From Tardiphaga robiniae (lineage in GTDB: Bacteria > Pseudomonadota > Alphaproteobacteria > Rhizobiales > Xanthobacteraceae), in the NCBI RefSeq assembly GCF_001618955.1, contig NZ_LVYV01000008.1, positions 1 to 64,000 on the forward strand: DNA of 64,000 bases, written 5' to 3'. The notes beneath the pieces are model-generated. The model searched no databases and had not been told where the DNA came from. It saw only the letters and a program-made list of their open reading frames with translations. The first letter of the stretch is position 1. Every line of letters begins with the position of its first letter. Made by a program: the position numbers and the translations under genes. Shown here piece by piece: positions 27,060 through 36,690 of this stretch.

Positions 27060-27131
27060 CGGCATGGTTTATTTTCTCTGACAGTGGCATCGCGTTACGG
27101 TGTTGATCTGGTTGCGTAGGCTGGCAGAACC

Positions 27132-28304
27132 ATGATTGTTCGGCAGTTCATTAGTTGGGTACGGACCGCTCCGGCCGGCGAGCGGGCAGAGGCAACGCGC
27201 TCTTTGGCGCGGGCCTGGATTTTTTCGGACCTTTCGGACGATGATCGCGCTGCCGCCGAAGGCGCGCTACTGATGCTGCTCGATGATGCATCGCCGCTGG
27301 TGCGCCAGGCCATGGCGCAGGTTTTCGCCCGCGCGCCGTCGGCGCCCCCGGCCATCGTGCAGGCGCTGTCGGTGGATCAGCCCTGCGTGTCGCTTCCGGT
27401 GCTCGAACATTCGCCGCTGCTGATCGATGCCGATCTGGTCGACATTGTCGCCACCGGCAACAGCGAGCTGCAATGCGCCGTCGCGCGCCGCATCAATCTT
27501 CCGATCTCGATCTGCGCCGCCGTTGCCGAAGTCGGCTCGGCCGCTGCGGCGCTCGAACTGATTGAAAATCCGTATGCCGAACTGGCGCAATTCTCCTGGG
27601 ACCGTATCGTCGAGCGTCACGGCCATCTCGCCGCCATCCGCGAAGCGATGCTGGCCCTCGACAACCTGCCAGCCACGACGCGCCTCGCGCTGGTGGCCAA
27701 GCTCTCCGAAACGCTGACCCGCTTCGTCGTTGCGCGGAACTGGCTGTCGCCGGATCGTGCCGAGCGCATTGCCGACGAGGCGATGGCGCGCTCCACGGTC
27801 AACATTGCCTCGCGTTCGCGCGGCGATGAGATGCGTGATCTCGTGCATCACCTGCGCGAAGCCGGGCAATTGACCGTCGGCCTGATCCTCCGTGCCCTGC
27901 TGTCGGGCAATCTCGACCTGTTCGACCAGGCGCTGGTGGAGCTGTCCGGCCTGCCGCAGAGCCGCGTGGCCGCGCTGGTCTATGACGGCGTCGGTACCGG
28001 GCTCAATGCACTGCTGATCCGCGCAGGCCTGCCGGAGTCGACATTCCCTGCCTTCCGCGCCGCGCTGGCTGCGCGCAATGAAATCGGTTTCATCGGCTCC
28101 GTCGGCGGCGCCGTGCGGCTGCGTCGTCGCATGGTTGAGCGCGTGCTGACGGTTTGCGAAACCGACGAGGCGGCGTCCGAGCCGCTGTTGATCCTGCTGC
28201 GGCGTTTCGCAACGGAGTCGGCTCGCGAGGAAGCGCGGCTGTTCTGCGACGAGTTGGCTGAGCAGGCGAATGCGCGTGACGAGTATCAGCTGATCGCGGC
28301 GTAA
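27132..28304 (+). CDS. DUF2336 domain protein
   Basis: A 390-residue soluble, largely helical protein of the alphaproteobacterial DUF2336 family, HEAT-like in character: repeated two-helix units such as RQAMAQVFARAPSAPPAIVQALSVDQPCVSLPVLEHSPLL and LVAKLSETLTRFVVARNWL. The conserved segment with VLEHSPLLIDADLVDIV is typical. Members are implicated in cell-cycle or stress signalling by association only. The gene stands alone behind a promoter with nested palindromes. Confidence 0.75.
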   Translation: MIVRQFISWVRTAPAGERAEATRSLARAWIFSDLSDDDRAAAEGALLMLLDDASPLVRQAMAQVFARAPSAPPAIVQALSVDQPCVSLPVLEHSPLLIDADLVDIVATGNSELQCAVARRINLPISICAAVAEVGSAAAALELIENPYAELAQFSWDRIVERHGHLAAIREAMLALDNLPATTRLALVAKLSETLTRFVVARNWLSPDRAERIADEAMARSTVNIASRSRGDEMRDLVHHLREAGQLTVGLILRALLSGNLDLFDQALVELSGLPQSRVAALVYDGVGTGLNALLIRAGLPESTFPAFRAALAARNEIGFIGSVGGAVRLRRRMVERVLTVCETDEAASEPLLILLRRFATESAREEARLFCDELAEQANARDEYQLIAA

Positions 28305-28321
28305 GCATCGAATATCTCAGT

Positions 28322-28409
28322 CGTCATGCCCGGCCTTGAGCCGGGCATCCATCGTTCGACATCAGCGCATTTCAATAGATGGACGGCCGGGTCAAGCCCG
28401 GCCATGACG
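28322..28409. repeat. Inverted repeat of the CGTCATGCCCGG type
   Basis: Two arms of about 32 bases (28322-28353 and 28378-28409), CGTCATGCCCGGCCTTGAGC... and a near-complementary ...CAAGCCCGGCCATGACG, separated by about 24 bases. It can form a long hairpin between two convergent genes. Elements with this core are dispersed in Bradyrhizobium-type genomes; only one is visible here. Confidence 0.75.
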
Positions 28410-28452
28410 TGGAGAGTGTTTCGATCGCATCAAACGAAATTGCGGAGCGACG

Positions 28453-29034
28453 CTATTCCTTCGGCGCGATGCTTGGCGCCGAGATCATCTCGAGATGGTC
28501 CGGCCGATCGCGATTGACGACCGTCAGATAATCATCCGCGACGGCACGCAGGCGGGCGCTGAGTTCGTTGGCCACGCCGGCCTTCTCGATGGTGTTGTGC
28601 TCGCGCACGATCGCCTGGATCGCATCGATGTGATGCTGGATCAGATCCGGCGGCACTGCGTCGAGATCGGGGGCGTGTTCGAGAATCCGGCACAGGCTTT
28701 CGGCGGCCGCACCGGCGGCGGGAAAGCCGAAGGTCGAGGCGTCGCCCTTGATGTCGTGCGCCGCACGAAACAGCTCGCCGCGGGTTTGCGTGTCGAAACC
28801 TTTTTTCAGGGTAACGGTATGCGCCGCAGAGAGGCGATCGCATTCGCTGCGCATCCAGGTCTTGAACTCGCCGGAGAGATTGGCCAAGGCCTGTTCGGCG
28901 CGCGCCACGGGATCGTCGAGCTCGCGATCGATGACGCGGCGGATCGCGTGCTTCAGCGTGTTCGGCGGCGTGATGACGTGGTGATCGGCGAAAGCCTGTA
29001 CCTTCGGCTGCGCCGGCGCTTTGTTCTTGGCCAT
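28453..29034 (-). CDS. Hpt domain phosphotransfer protein
   Basis: A 193-residue protein with one histidine phosphotransfer domain: ELFRAAHDIKGDASTFGFP contains the phospho-accepting H93 in the HxxKG context. The rest is helical (four-helix bundle expected). It lies 22 bases after the receiver-domain gene on the same strand, so the two form a phosphorelay pair without a histidine kinase nearby. ATG 29034 (MAKNKAPAQP) was chosen; the open frame continues upstream into the neighbouring gap. Confidence 0.82.
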   Translation of the reverse strand: MAKNKAPAQPKVQAFADHHVITPPNTLKHAIRRVIDRELDDPVARAEQALANLSGEFKTWMRSECDRLSAAHTVTLKKGFDTQTRGELFRAAHDIKGDASTFGFPAAGAAAESLCRILEHAPDLDAVPPDLIQHHIDAIQAIVREHNTIEKAGVANELSARLRAVADDYLTVVNRDRPDHLEMISAPSIAPKE

Positions 29035-29056
29035 GGTCGTTTCTCCGAACATTGCG

Positions 29057-29602
29057 CTAGCCAGTGACACGGGCTTTATCCAGCAGCGACGGCTGCTGCA
29101 GAACCTCGGCCTCACCGCCATTGCGGCGTTCCGGTCCGATATAGGCGACGGTGGTGTTGCGGCGGCGGTCGGGCCCGAAATAGTTCTTCGTCTTGATGAA
29201 GGGGCGGGGATGCGCGACCACGCTCATGATACGCAGATAGAGGCCCTTGGCCGAGATCGGCTTGGCCAGAAATTCGGTGACGCCGGCGTCGCGCGCCATG
29301 GTGATGCGGCGCTTTTCGGAGTGGCCGGTCAGCATGATGATCGGCGCGTAGGGGTTGCCCTTGGAATCCGGCTGTCGGATCATCTGCGCCAGTTCCAGCC
29401 CGTCGAAAATCGGCATCGCCCAGTCGGCGATCACGATGTCCGGCACGTAGTGGCTGTACATTTCCAGCGCCGTGGCGCCGTCTTCCGCTTCATAGACTTC
29501 GCGGGCGCCGAACGAATGCAGCAGCGTGCGCAGGATGCGCCGCATGTGCGGATTATCGTCGCAAACCAGAAAACGCAGCTTGTTGAAGTCGATACGGAAC
29601 AT
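29057..29602 (-). CDS. CheY-like response regulator with short tail
   Basis: A 181-residue receiver-domain protein. Acidic pocket D15/D16, phospho-acceptor D60 (IADWAM), T92 and K114 (AKP) are intact. After the receiver domain (to about residue 130) comes a tail with FGPDRRRN and GPERRNGG repeats that is common in alphaproteobacterial single-domain regulators. It is the first gene of an operon with the Hpt protein. Output target unknown. Confidence 0.88.
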   Translation of the reverse strand: MFRIDFNKLRFLVCDDNPHMRRILRTLLHSFGAREVYEAEDGATALEMYSHYVPDIVIADWAMPIFDGLELAQMIRQPDSKGNPYAPIIMLTGHSEKRRITMARDAGVTEFLAKPISAKGLYLRIMSVVAHPRPFIKTKNYFGPDRRRNTTVAYIGPERRNGGEAEVLQQPSLLDKARVTG

Positions 29603-29834
29603 GATGCGGCTCGAACCGGGCAGGGGCGGTTACCCGATGTTAACCATACCGCGCTGCGTCTTAACGAATGGTTGAGGCGGGCCGGTGGGCGAAGCGAAGC
29701 TTCTCAGGGTAGGTGGGGCTACGTCCAGCGGCAGGCGCACCTGCACGTTCATACAGCGAGCGTTGTCGGGATAGGCGCGGAGAGGTTGTTCCGGCAACGC
29801 ATTTCAAGTAGCCATAGACTCACAATACGGGGCG

Positions 29835-32800
29835 TTGGGGAATAAATTGGCGGGGAAATCGATCGAGAGCGCCGTTGCGGATTTCGGCGTGAGCGTCAAA
29901 TCAAAGTTGTCCAACCCCGCGATCATCGGCGCTCCGGAAGATCAACTTCGTGCACCGCTTGAATCGCTGTTGCACGCGCTGGCTGAACTCGGCGGGCTGC
30001 CGGCCAAGACCGTCAATTTCGTCGGCGAGACGACGCTGGCCCATCTCAAGACCCGGCCCGACTACGCGGTCACGGTCGGCAATGCACTCGTCGGCTTCAT
30101 CGAGGTCAAGGCGCCCGGCAAGGGCGCCGATCCGCGCAAGTTCTCCGACCCGCACGACAAGGAGCAGTGGGACAAGCTGAAGTCGCTGCCCAATCTGCTC
30201 TACACCGACGGCAACGCCTTCAGCCTGTGGCGCGACGGCAAGATCGAAGGTGCGGTGGTTCATCTCGGCGGCAATGTCGAGACCGCGGGCACCAAGCTGG
30301 CCGCACCCGCGACGCTGGTGCCGCTGATCAGTGACTTCCTGCGCTGGACGCCGATCGCTCCGAAGACCGCGAAAGCGCTCGCCGCCGTCAGCGCCCGGCT
30401 GTGTCGGCTGTTGCGGGACGAAGTCATCGAGCAAATGACGCTCGGCAATCCCGGCCTTACCGCGCTTGCGACCGACTGGCGCAAGCTGTTGTTCCCGCAG
30501 GCCGACGATGCGCAATTCGCCGATGGTTACGCACAGGCGGTGACGTTCGGCCTGCTGGTGGCGCGCGCCAAGGACATCTCCTTGTCCGGTGGCATCGACA
30601 AGGCGGCGCAGGAACTGCGCAAGTCCAATTCGCTGATCGGCACCGCGCTGCGGCTGCTCACCGACGACGCCACCAATCAAGAGGCGCTGAAGACCTCGAT
30701 TGGCACGCTGACCCGCGTGCTCGACGAGGTCAACTGGCATGTCATCAGCAAGGACAAGCCCGAGGCATGGCTCTATTTCTACGAAGATTTCCTCGAGGTC
30801 TATGACAACACGCTGCGCAAGCGAACCGGCTCCTACTACACGCCGCCTGAGGTCGTAGCTGCGATGGTACGCCTCGCCGACGAGGCGCTGCGCGGATCGC
30901 TGTTCGAGCGCCCCAAGGGCTTTGCGTCAAATGATGTGACGGTCGCCGATCCCGCGGTCGGCACCGGCACGTTCCTGCTCGGCGTGCTGCGCCACATCGC
31001 AGAGACAGTCGCGGACGATGAGGGCGAGGGTGCGGTGCGCGGCGCGATCGAAGCGGCGGCGAAGCGATTGTTCGGGTTCGAACTGCAATTCGGCCCGTTC
31101 GCCGTGGCGCAGCTTCGCCTCATCGCCGAGATGCAGGCGTTGATCGCGACGAAGAAGAATCCGCTGCCGGCGATTCCAGAATTGAATCTGTTCATCACCG
31201 ATACGCTCGGCAATCCGTTCATCGAAGAAGAGTCGCTTGGGCAGGTTTATGAGCCGATCGCGAAGTCGCGCCGTGATGCGAACATCGTAAAGAAGAGCAA
31301 GCCAATCACAGTCGTGATCGGCAATCCGCCATACAAGGAAAAAGCAGAAGGGCGTGGGGGCTGGGTTGAGGCGGGCGCAGGTGGGAAACTGGTTGCCCCC
31401 CTCGACCGTTGGCGACCGCCTCCTGTGTGGGGCGTCGGAGCGCACACCAAGCACCTGAAGAACCTCTACGTTTATTTCTGGCGGTGGGCGACATGGAAGG
31501 TGTTTGGCACCGGCAACTATGCGGCGACTGGCTTCCCGGACAAGGACCAGGAAGGAATCGTCTGCTTCATCACGGTGGCTGGCTTTCTCAACGGACCCGG
31601 TTTCGAGAAGATGCGGGACGATCTGCGGCGCACCTGTTCCGCCATCTGGATTATCGACTGTTCCCCGGAGGGTCATCAACCCGAAGTCGCGACCCGGGTT
31701 TTTCAGGGGGTGCAACAACCGGTCTGCATCGTGCTAGCGGCGCGCAAGTTGGAAAAGGACAGCGAAGCACCGGCGCGCGTGCGTTTTCTCGCATTGCCGG
31801 AGGGGCGGAGGGAAACGAAGTTCGCTGCATTGGGAAATGTCAGTCTCGCCAACAAGGACTGGTTAGATTGTTCGCCTGATTGGCGAGCACCGTTCCTACC
31901 AGATGCGACGGGATTGTGGGCTACGCTTCCTGCTCTCGCCGATTTGTTCAACTATGACGGTTCAGGTGTGATGCCAGGCCGCACATGGATCATCGCGCCG
32001 GATGTAGAGACGTTGAATGACCGATGGTCGCACCTCGTCGTAGAGAAGGATCTGACCAGAAAGGAGTTGCATCCGCATGAGGGCGGCGACAAAACCGTTT
32101 CGAAAGGCTCAACGAAGGGATTAGCTGGTCACGAAAATCGCTCGGATGCTGTGAAGAATGATAACGCGCCTTCTGTTTCTCCAACTCGATATGGCGTTCG
32201 ATCATTTGATCGTCAGTGGATTATTCCCGACGGACGGTTAATCAATCGGCCAAATCCGACACTCTGGAATGCGTACTCGCTTAAGCAAGTCTATTTGACG
32301 GCACCGGAGGATCGGTCACCGTCGAATGGGCCAGCTTTGACGTTCACGGATCTCATTCCCGACCTTCATCACTACAATGGTCGCGGTGGGCGCGTGCATC
32401 CGCTCTGGAGTGATCGAGCTGCCACCCAGCCCAACGTCAATCCTGCGCTTCTTGCGCATTTGGCGAAGATCTTCGGGCAAGCGGTCAAAGCCGAAGACGT
32501 GCTGGCCTATATTGCTGCCCTGATGGCGCATCCTGCGTTCACGACGCGATTTGCGCCTGATCTGGTTCGGCCAGGCCTGCGCGTGCCGTTCACCGCCGAT
32601 GCATCGCTTTTCGCCGAGGCTGTTGCGCTCGGCAGCGAAGTGATCTGGCTGCATTGCTACGGCGAGCGTTTCGCTGATCCAAAAGCCGGGCGGCCGAAAT
32701 CTCCGCCGCGTCTGCCGAAAGGAAGCTCCCCGACTATTCCGGAGGACGGCACGATTCCGTCGGCGCCAGAACCGCTGCCCGACACGATGGACTACGATCC

Positions 32801-33206
32801 CGCGACGCAGCGACTTAGTATCGGCAAGGGCTTTGTCGATAACGTCACGCCGCAGATGTGGGTCTATGAAGTCTCGGGCAAGCAGGTGCTGTGGCAGTGG
32901 TTCAGCTATCGCCGCCGAGATCGCACCCGGCCGATCATCGGCGATCGTCGCCCGCCGTCGCCGCTCGATAGCATCCAGCCTGAGGGCTGGCTCGCCGAAT
33001 ACACCACCGACTTGCTTGATCTGTTGAACGTGCTCGGTCGTCTTATCGCACTGGAGCCCAAGCAGGCCGATCTGTTGGAGCGCATCTGCTCCAGCAAGCT
33101 CATCACCGCCGACGAGTTCCGCGAAGCCGGCGCGTTCAAGGGGCCGGACGACGACGCGGGACATTCCATCGGCAAAGGCAAGAGCAAAAAAGCCTCATCG
33201 GCATGA
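29835..33206 (+). CDS. Type ISP-like restriction-modification enzyme
   Basis: An 1123-residue single-chain restriction-modification protein. N-terminus: PD-(D/E)xK-type nuclease signature with TRPDYAV and FIEVKAPGKG at about residues 75-97. Middle: N6-adenine methyltransferase with motif I DPAVGTGTFLLG (about 372) and motif IV NPPY (about 496). C-terminus: type ISP target-recognition region (about 700-1070). No helicase motifs are seen between nuclease and methyltransferase, unlike LlaBIII-type ISP enzymes, so it is more like a type IIG arrangement. No ATG start exists; TTG 29835 or TTG 29847 is likely. It is solitary. Confidence 0.85.
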   Translation: MGNKLAGKSIESAVADFGVSVKSKLSNPAIIGAPEDQLRAPLESLLHALAELGGLPAKTVNFVGETTLAHLKTRPDYAVTVGNALVGFIEVKAPGKGADPRKFSDPHDKEQWDKLKSLPNLLYTDGNAFSLWRDGKIEGAVVHLGGNVETAGTKLAAPATLVPLISDFLRWTPIAPKTAKALAAVSARLCRLLRDEVIEQMTLGNPGLTALATDWRKLLFPQADDAQFADGYAQAVTFGLLVARAKDISLSGGIDKAAQELRKSNSLIGTALRLLTDDATNQEALKTSIGTLTRVLDEVNWHVISKDKPEAWLYFYEDFLEVYDNTLRKRTGSYYTPPEVVAAMVRLADEALRGSLFERPKGFASNDVTVADPAVGTGTFLLGVLRHIAETVADDEGEGAVRGAIEAAAKRLFGFELQFGPFAVAQLRLIAEMQALIATKKNPLPAIPELNLFITDTLGNPFIEEESLGQVYEPIAKSRRDANIVKKSKPITVVIGNPPYKEKAEGRGGWVEAGAGGKLVAPLDRWRPPPVWGVGAHTKHLKNLYVYFWRWATWKVFGTGNYAATGFPDKDQEGIVCFITVAGFLNGPGFEKMRDDLRRTCSAIWIIDCSPEGHQPEVATRVFQGVQQPVCIVLAARKLEKDSEAPARVRFLALPEGRRETKFAALGNVSLANKDWLDCSPDWRAPFLPDATGLWATLPALADLFNYDGSGVMPGRTWIIAPDVETLNDRWSHLVVEKDLTRKELHPHEGGDKTVSKGSTKGLAGHENRSDAVKNDNAPSVSPTRYGVRSFDRQWIIPDGRLINRPNPTLWNAYSLKQVYLTAPEDRSPSNGPALTFTDLIPDLHHYNGRGGRVHPLWSDRAATQPNVNPALLAHLAKIFGQAVKAEDVLAYIAALMAHPAFTTRFAPDLVRPGLRVPFTADASLFAEAVALGSEVIWLHCYGERFADPKAGRPKSPPRLPKGSSPTIPEDGTIPSAPEPLPDTMDYDPATQRLSIGKGFVDNVTPQMWVYEVSGKQVLWQWFSYRRRDRTRPIIGDRRPPSPLDSIQPEGWLAEYTTDLLDLLNVLGRLIALEPKQADLLERICSSKLITADEFREAGAFKGPDDDAGHSIGKGKSKKASSA

Positions 33207-33284
33207 CCTTGTGCAACGGGGACAAGTCCGACGAAGCCCTCGCATCGGCCAACTTCTTCGCTCAGGATGCGCGCGATTCGTAAG

Positions 33285-33584
33285 ATGAGCGACCCTACCA
33301 TGACGTCCAGACAAGGTGACCTTTTCGGTCCCGATCCGCAATCCGATCTGTTCGACGAGGATGCGCCGACGCCGGTGTATCGTGCCGATCCCGACGAGGT
33401 GCGCGCGGAGTTGCTCCAGATTCTCGCCGAGGCGCGCGCTGCACGGACGCTGCCGTGGGAGCCATCCAAGGTTGCGTTCTATCGCACCGTGTTTCCGCAG
33501 ATGGCAAACTGGCTGCCGGACGACGAGGCCAATCAGCTGCGGTTCGATTTTGCGACCGAACTCGCCAGGCTGGACGCCGCCTGA
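33285..33584 (+). CDS. Small conserved hypothetical
   Basis: A 99-residue acidic protein starting at ATG 33285 (MSDPTMTSRQGDLFG). It has two similar N-terminal segments, QGDLFGPDPQSDLFDEDA, then helices with RAELLQILAEARAARTLPWEPSKVAFYRTVFPQMANWLPDDEANQL. No known function. It sits 78 bases after the restriction gene and converges on nadK. The relation with the restriction enzyme is unclear. Confidence 0.65.
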   Translation: MSDPTMTSRQGDLFGPDPQSDLFDEDAPTPVYRADPDEVRAELLQILAEARAARTLPWEPSKVAFYRTVFPQMANWLPDDEANQLRFDFATELARLDAA

Positions 33585-33612
33585 GACGGCGTCTGCGCAA
33601 TCGCCGCCGACC

Positions 33613-34392
33613 TCAATACCCGAACTGTTCGCTCAGGATGCGTTCTTCCAGGCTGTGGCCGGGGTCGAACATCATGCGCATCGAGATCGACCTGTCGGAG
33701 ATGATTTCGACCCGCCGGACGTCGCGGGCTTCCTCGTTGTCGGCGACGGCGGCCACCGGGCGCTTTTCGCCTTCCAGCACCTCGATTGCGACGATCGCCG
33801 TATTGGGAAGCAGCGCACCGCGCCAGCGCCGCGGGCGGAACGCGCTGATCGGCGTCAGCGCCAGCAGCGCGGCATTGATCGGCAGGATCGGTCCCTGCGC
33901 CGACAGGTTATAGGCCGTGGAGCCGGCCGGCGTAGCCACGAGGATGCCATCGGCGGCAAGTTCGGCCATCCGTTCGCGTTCATCGATGAGGATGCGCAGG
34001 CGCGCCAGTTGATGCGTCTGGCGAAACAGCGAGACCTCGTTGATGGCGTGATGGATGTGCACGCCGCCATGGACATCCGTGGCGCGCATCAGCAGCGGAT
34101 TGATCAACGTCTCGCGCGCCGCGGCGAGGCGCGCATGCAGATCAAGCGTTGAGAACTCGTTCATCAGGAAACCGACGGTGCCGCGATGCATGCCGTAGAT
34201 CGGTTTGCCAGTGCGCATGAAGTCATGCAGCGTCTTCAGCATCAATCCGTCGCCGCCGAGGGCTACGATGATATCGGCAGTGGCCGGATCTGCATTGCCA
34301 TAGAGCTGCGTCAGCTGGTCGAGCGCTGCTTGCGCTTCCGCACTGGTGCTGGCCACGAAGGCGATCCGGTCATAGCGCTTGGACGTGGTCAT
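33613..34392 (-). CDS. nadK: NAD kinase
   Basis: A 259-residue ATP-NAD kinase that makes NADP. Signature motifs are GGDG at residues 46-49, the NE motif in [11 protein letters not shown], and the [18 protein letters not shown] segment. Length is standard for alphaproteobacterial NadK. The start at ATG 34392 is followed by [15 protein letters not shown], a normal N-terminus. It appears monocistronic. Confidence 0.95.
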   Translation of the reverse strand: MTTSKRYDRIAFVASTSAEAQAALDQLTQLYGNADPATADIIVALGGDGLMLKTLHDFMRTGKPIYGMHRGTVGFLMNEFSTLDLHARLAAARETLINPLLMRATDVHGGVHIHHAINEVSLFRQTHQLARLRILIDERERMAELAADGILVATPAGSTAYNLSAQGPILPINAALLALTPISAFRPRRWRGALLPNTAIVAIEVLEGEKRPVAAVADNEEARDVRRVEIISDRSISMRMMFDPGHSLEERILSEQFGY

Positions 34393-34584
34393 CGGGAAAT
34401 TGCGGGCCTTCGGCTCGATGCATGTCGGGCGAGGTCTGTATCGGCCTTCCCAGGGGTTGTCGAGGCAACACTAAGGGCAGTTTTCGCCGATATGTCGAGG
34501 GCAGGGAAGCTGGATGGTTACCGCGCCATGCAGAAGCCGGCACAATCCGAAGGACTGCGCCGGCTGACTGATCCGCGAACGGGA

Positions 34585-35145
34585 TCAGTAGGTGGGACCG
34601 GAGCCGGGCGCCTTGTCCAGCGCAGCAGCGAGCGATTTATATTCGGCGGAGTCCTTGCCGCTCAGCATCGCGATCTTGTTGAGATGATACTGCGCCTGAT
34701 CGCGGTTGCCCTGTTCGACTTGCCATAATCCGTAATACTGCCAGGTGCGGACATGGGCGGGGTCGGCCTTCAGCGCGCGCTCGTACCAGATCTGCGAGAC
34801 CTTGTAGTCGCCGAGCTTGCGATAGGAGTAGCCGATCAGGTTGGCGACATCGGCGCGGTCGTCCTGTCCAAGCGCCTTGAGCTGCGCGATGGCGGCCGTG
34901 TAGTCCTGCTTGTCATAGACCGTGGCATAGGCCGCGCGATAGTTGGCGAGGAACGCGGTATTCTCGCTGTTCGGATTCCTGGTCTCGGTTTTCTTCTTCT
35001 TGTCCTTGGTGCCCTTGGTGTCGGACGCCGGCGGTGCGGAAGGCGTATCGCCGCCCGCGGCATAGGCGGGGGTCAACGAGGGCGTGGCGGCAACGGCCAC
35101 GGAAAACATTGCCAGTGTCGTCAGCCTGATCGCGAGGTGGGTCAT
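34585..35145 (-). CDS. Exported TPR-repeat protein
   Basis: A 186-residue protein with a signal peptide (about residues 1-29, ending AYAAG), a charged linker with DTKGTKDKKKKTETRNPNSE, and TPR-like helix pairs (VANLIGYSYRKLGDYKVSQIWYERALKADPAHVRTWQYYGLWQVEQGNRDQA). Likely periplasmic and a binding scaffold. ATG 35145 chosen because the signal begins there. It stands alone. Confidence 0.8.
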   Translation of the reverse strand: MTHLAIRLTTLAMFSVAVAATPSLTPAYAAGGDTPSAPPASDTKGTKDKKKKTETRNPNSENTAFLANYRAAYATVYDKQDYTAAIAQLKALGQDDRADVANLIGYSYRKLGDYKVSQIWYERALKADPAHVRTWQYYGLWQVEQGNRDQAQYHLNKIAMLSGKDSAEYKSLAAALDKAPGSGPTY

Positions 35146-35438
35146 GCAGCGCTCCTGTTTGCAACAGTAATAATCTGACACGGAAGTCTCAGGTTGTGAA
35201 CACCGGACGTGGGTGTTCATTCCCGCTTGTGCCGACATGGGGAGCAGACGTGGGGCGGCAGACTTGGGGCAGGACGCCTGACCCAGCCGATCATGACGAG
35301 GATGTCACCGAGATGAACGAAGTCTGTCCGGCGCCGTCAGAGTGGGTTCAGCGCGGTGTCGCTAGCCTGACTGCATTGATCGACAAGCCCGGCCAACCGA
35401 CCGGTCAACTTCGTGATCGAGACCGACAGGAGACGACC

Positions 35439-35726
35439 ATGTTGAAGATGTTTTCCGCTGCTGTGATTGCCGCATCCATCCTCGCGGCGCCAGCGATGGC
35501 GGCCGGGCCGGGCCGCACCGTGACGACGCACAAGGTGGTGACGACCGAGCATCACGTGCAGCCGGGTGCGCTGAATGCCAATGCGAAGATGATCCATCGT
35601 CATCACGACTATCGGCATCACCAGCGCCATGTGCGCCCGCATTTCCACTTCCACAAGAAGCTGGGCGTGAGCCACACGCACAAGCACACCGCGATCCAGA
35701 CCACAGTCGTGCACAAGCGCGGCTGA
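35439..35726 (+). CDS. Small exported His-rich protein
   Basis: A 95-residue protein with a signal peptide ending PAMAAG. The mature chain is basic and very rich in histidine (MIHRHHDYRHHQRHVRPHFHFHKK). A metal-binding role is possible but unproven. The start at ATG 35439 follows ACAGGAG. A very long hairpin follows 58 bases downstream. Confidence 0.7.
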   Translation: MLKMFSAAVIAASILAAPAMAAGPGRTVTTHKVVTTEHHVQPGALNANAKMIHRHHDYRHHQRHVRPHFHFHKKLGVSHTHKHTAIQTTVVHKRG

Positions 35727-35783
35727 GGGGGCTCCGCGGTCGCGGCCTCATATTGCCCAGCCGCGATCGCGGAGTTTCAACGG

Positions 35784-35841
35784 CCGGCCTGCTGCACCTA
35801 TCCCTTGGGATGCATAACATCCCTGAGGTGCAGCAGGCCGG
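35784..35841. repeat. Perfect 16-bp stem-loop
   Basis: CCGGCCTGCTGCACCT (35784-35799) and its exact complement (35826-35841) enclose a 26-base loop that itself contains ATCCC/GGGAT. It lies between the His-rich and lipoprotein genes. There is no T-run, so it is more likely an RNA processing or repeat element than a plain terminator. Confidence 0.6.
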
Positions 35842-35947
35842 TTCGTCTGTGCTGGTCCGTCACCGAGATGCGAATTCCAATTCCGGAGCGAACCGTCTAG
35901 GACAGGCATGACGGGGACACGCCTGCGTAATTGAGACGGCACGACGG

Positions 35948-36379
35948 ATGAGACGACATTTGGGGATATCGGCGAAACGGGCAGCAGCGGTGCTGTTGCC
36001 GCTGTGGCTCGCAGCATGCGGAGGCGGCGCCGGTGGCGGCATCAGCTTCACGGATGATCAGGGCGTTGCCGCGCAGCCATTTCCGACCAATTATCGCGTC
36101 GATCTGCTGGCGTTCTTTAAGACCTATCTGAACAATCCCGTCGGTGTCCGCGACGCCATGATGGCTGAACCGGTGCAACGCACCGTTGGCGGTCGCCTGC
36201 GCTATGTCAGTTGCGTGCGCTACACGGCGAAGGATTTTGACGGCCGCTACACAGCGCCGCAGGAGCGGGCGGTATCCTATGTCGACAAGCGCCTCGATCG
36301 CATTGTCGAGAATGTCACTGAGGCCTGCGCCGGCGCCACCTACGCGCCGTTCCCCGAAATGGAAAAGATGACGCGGTAG
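35948..36379 (+). CDS. Lipoprotein, hypothetical
   Basis: A 143-residue protein with a lipoprotein signal (PLWLAAC, then GGGAGGG). The mature domain includes DLLAFFKTYLNNPVGVRDAMMAEPVQRTVGGRLRYVSCVRYTAKDFDGRYT, a pattern I have not tied to a named family. It is probably anchored in the membrane with its domain in the periplasm. No ribosome site of note. Confidence 0.65.
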   Translation: MRRHLGISAKRAAAVLLPLWLAACGGGAGGGISFTDDQGVAAQPFPTNYRVDLLAFFKTYLNNPVGVRDAMMAEPVQRTVGGRLRYVSCVRYTAKDFDGRYTAPQERAVSYVDKRLDRIVENVTEACAGATYAPFPEMEKMTR

Positions 36380-36690
36380 CGCGTTGTTGGTCTGAGCTCT
36401 TCAAATCTGCTGTCGGTGCTCGATGCAGGCGTTGTCGCCCTCAACTGACCGCAACGTCGCCACAAGATTGCCGCAGCCCGACGTGGGTATCTGGACACTG
36501 AACAACGCGATCAAGTTCGCGTGAGCGCTGAACCAAAAGCCATTTTGCGTCGTCTGAAAATGAATAAATCCAAAAGTGTTGCTGCTTTGTCGCAGTCGGC
36601 AAACATCGATGTGGCAACGCCTGCCGTGAAGCAACCAAACTGCCGCCACGTTGTTTTTCGATGGTCATTACGCAACACAGGGGAACAACC

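Noticed and set aside
29636-29670. TTAAC pair upstream of the receiver gene as a CtrA box
   Set aside because: The spacing between TTAAC and CTTAAC is far more than 7 bases.
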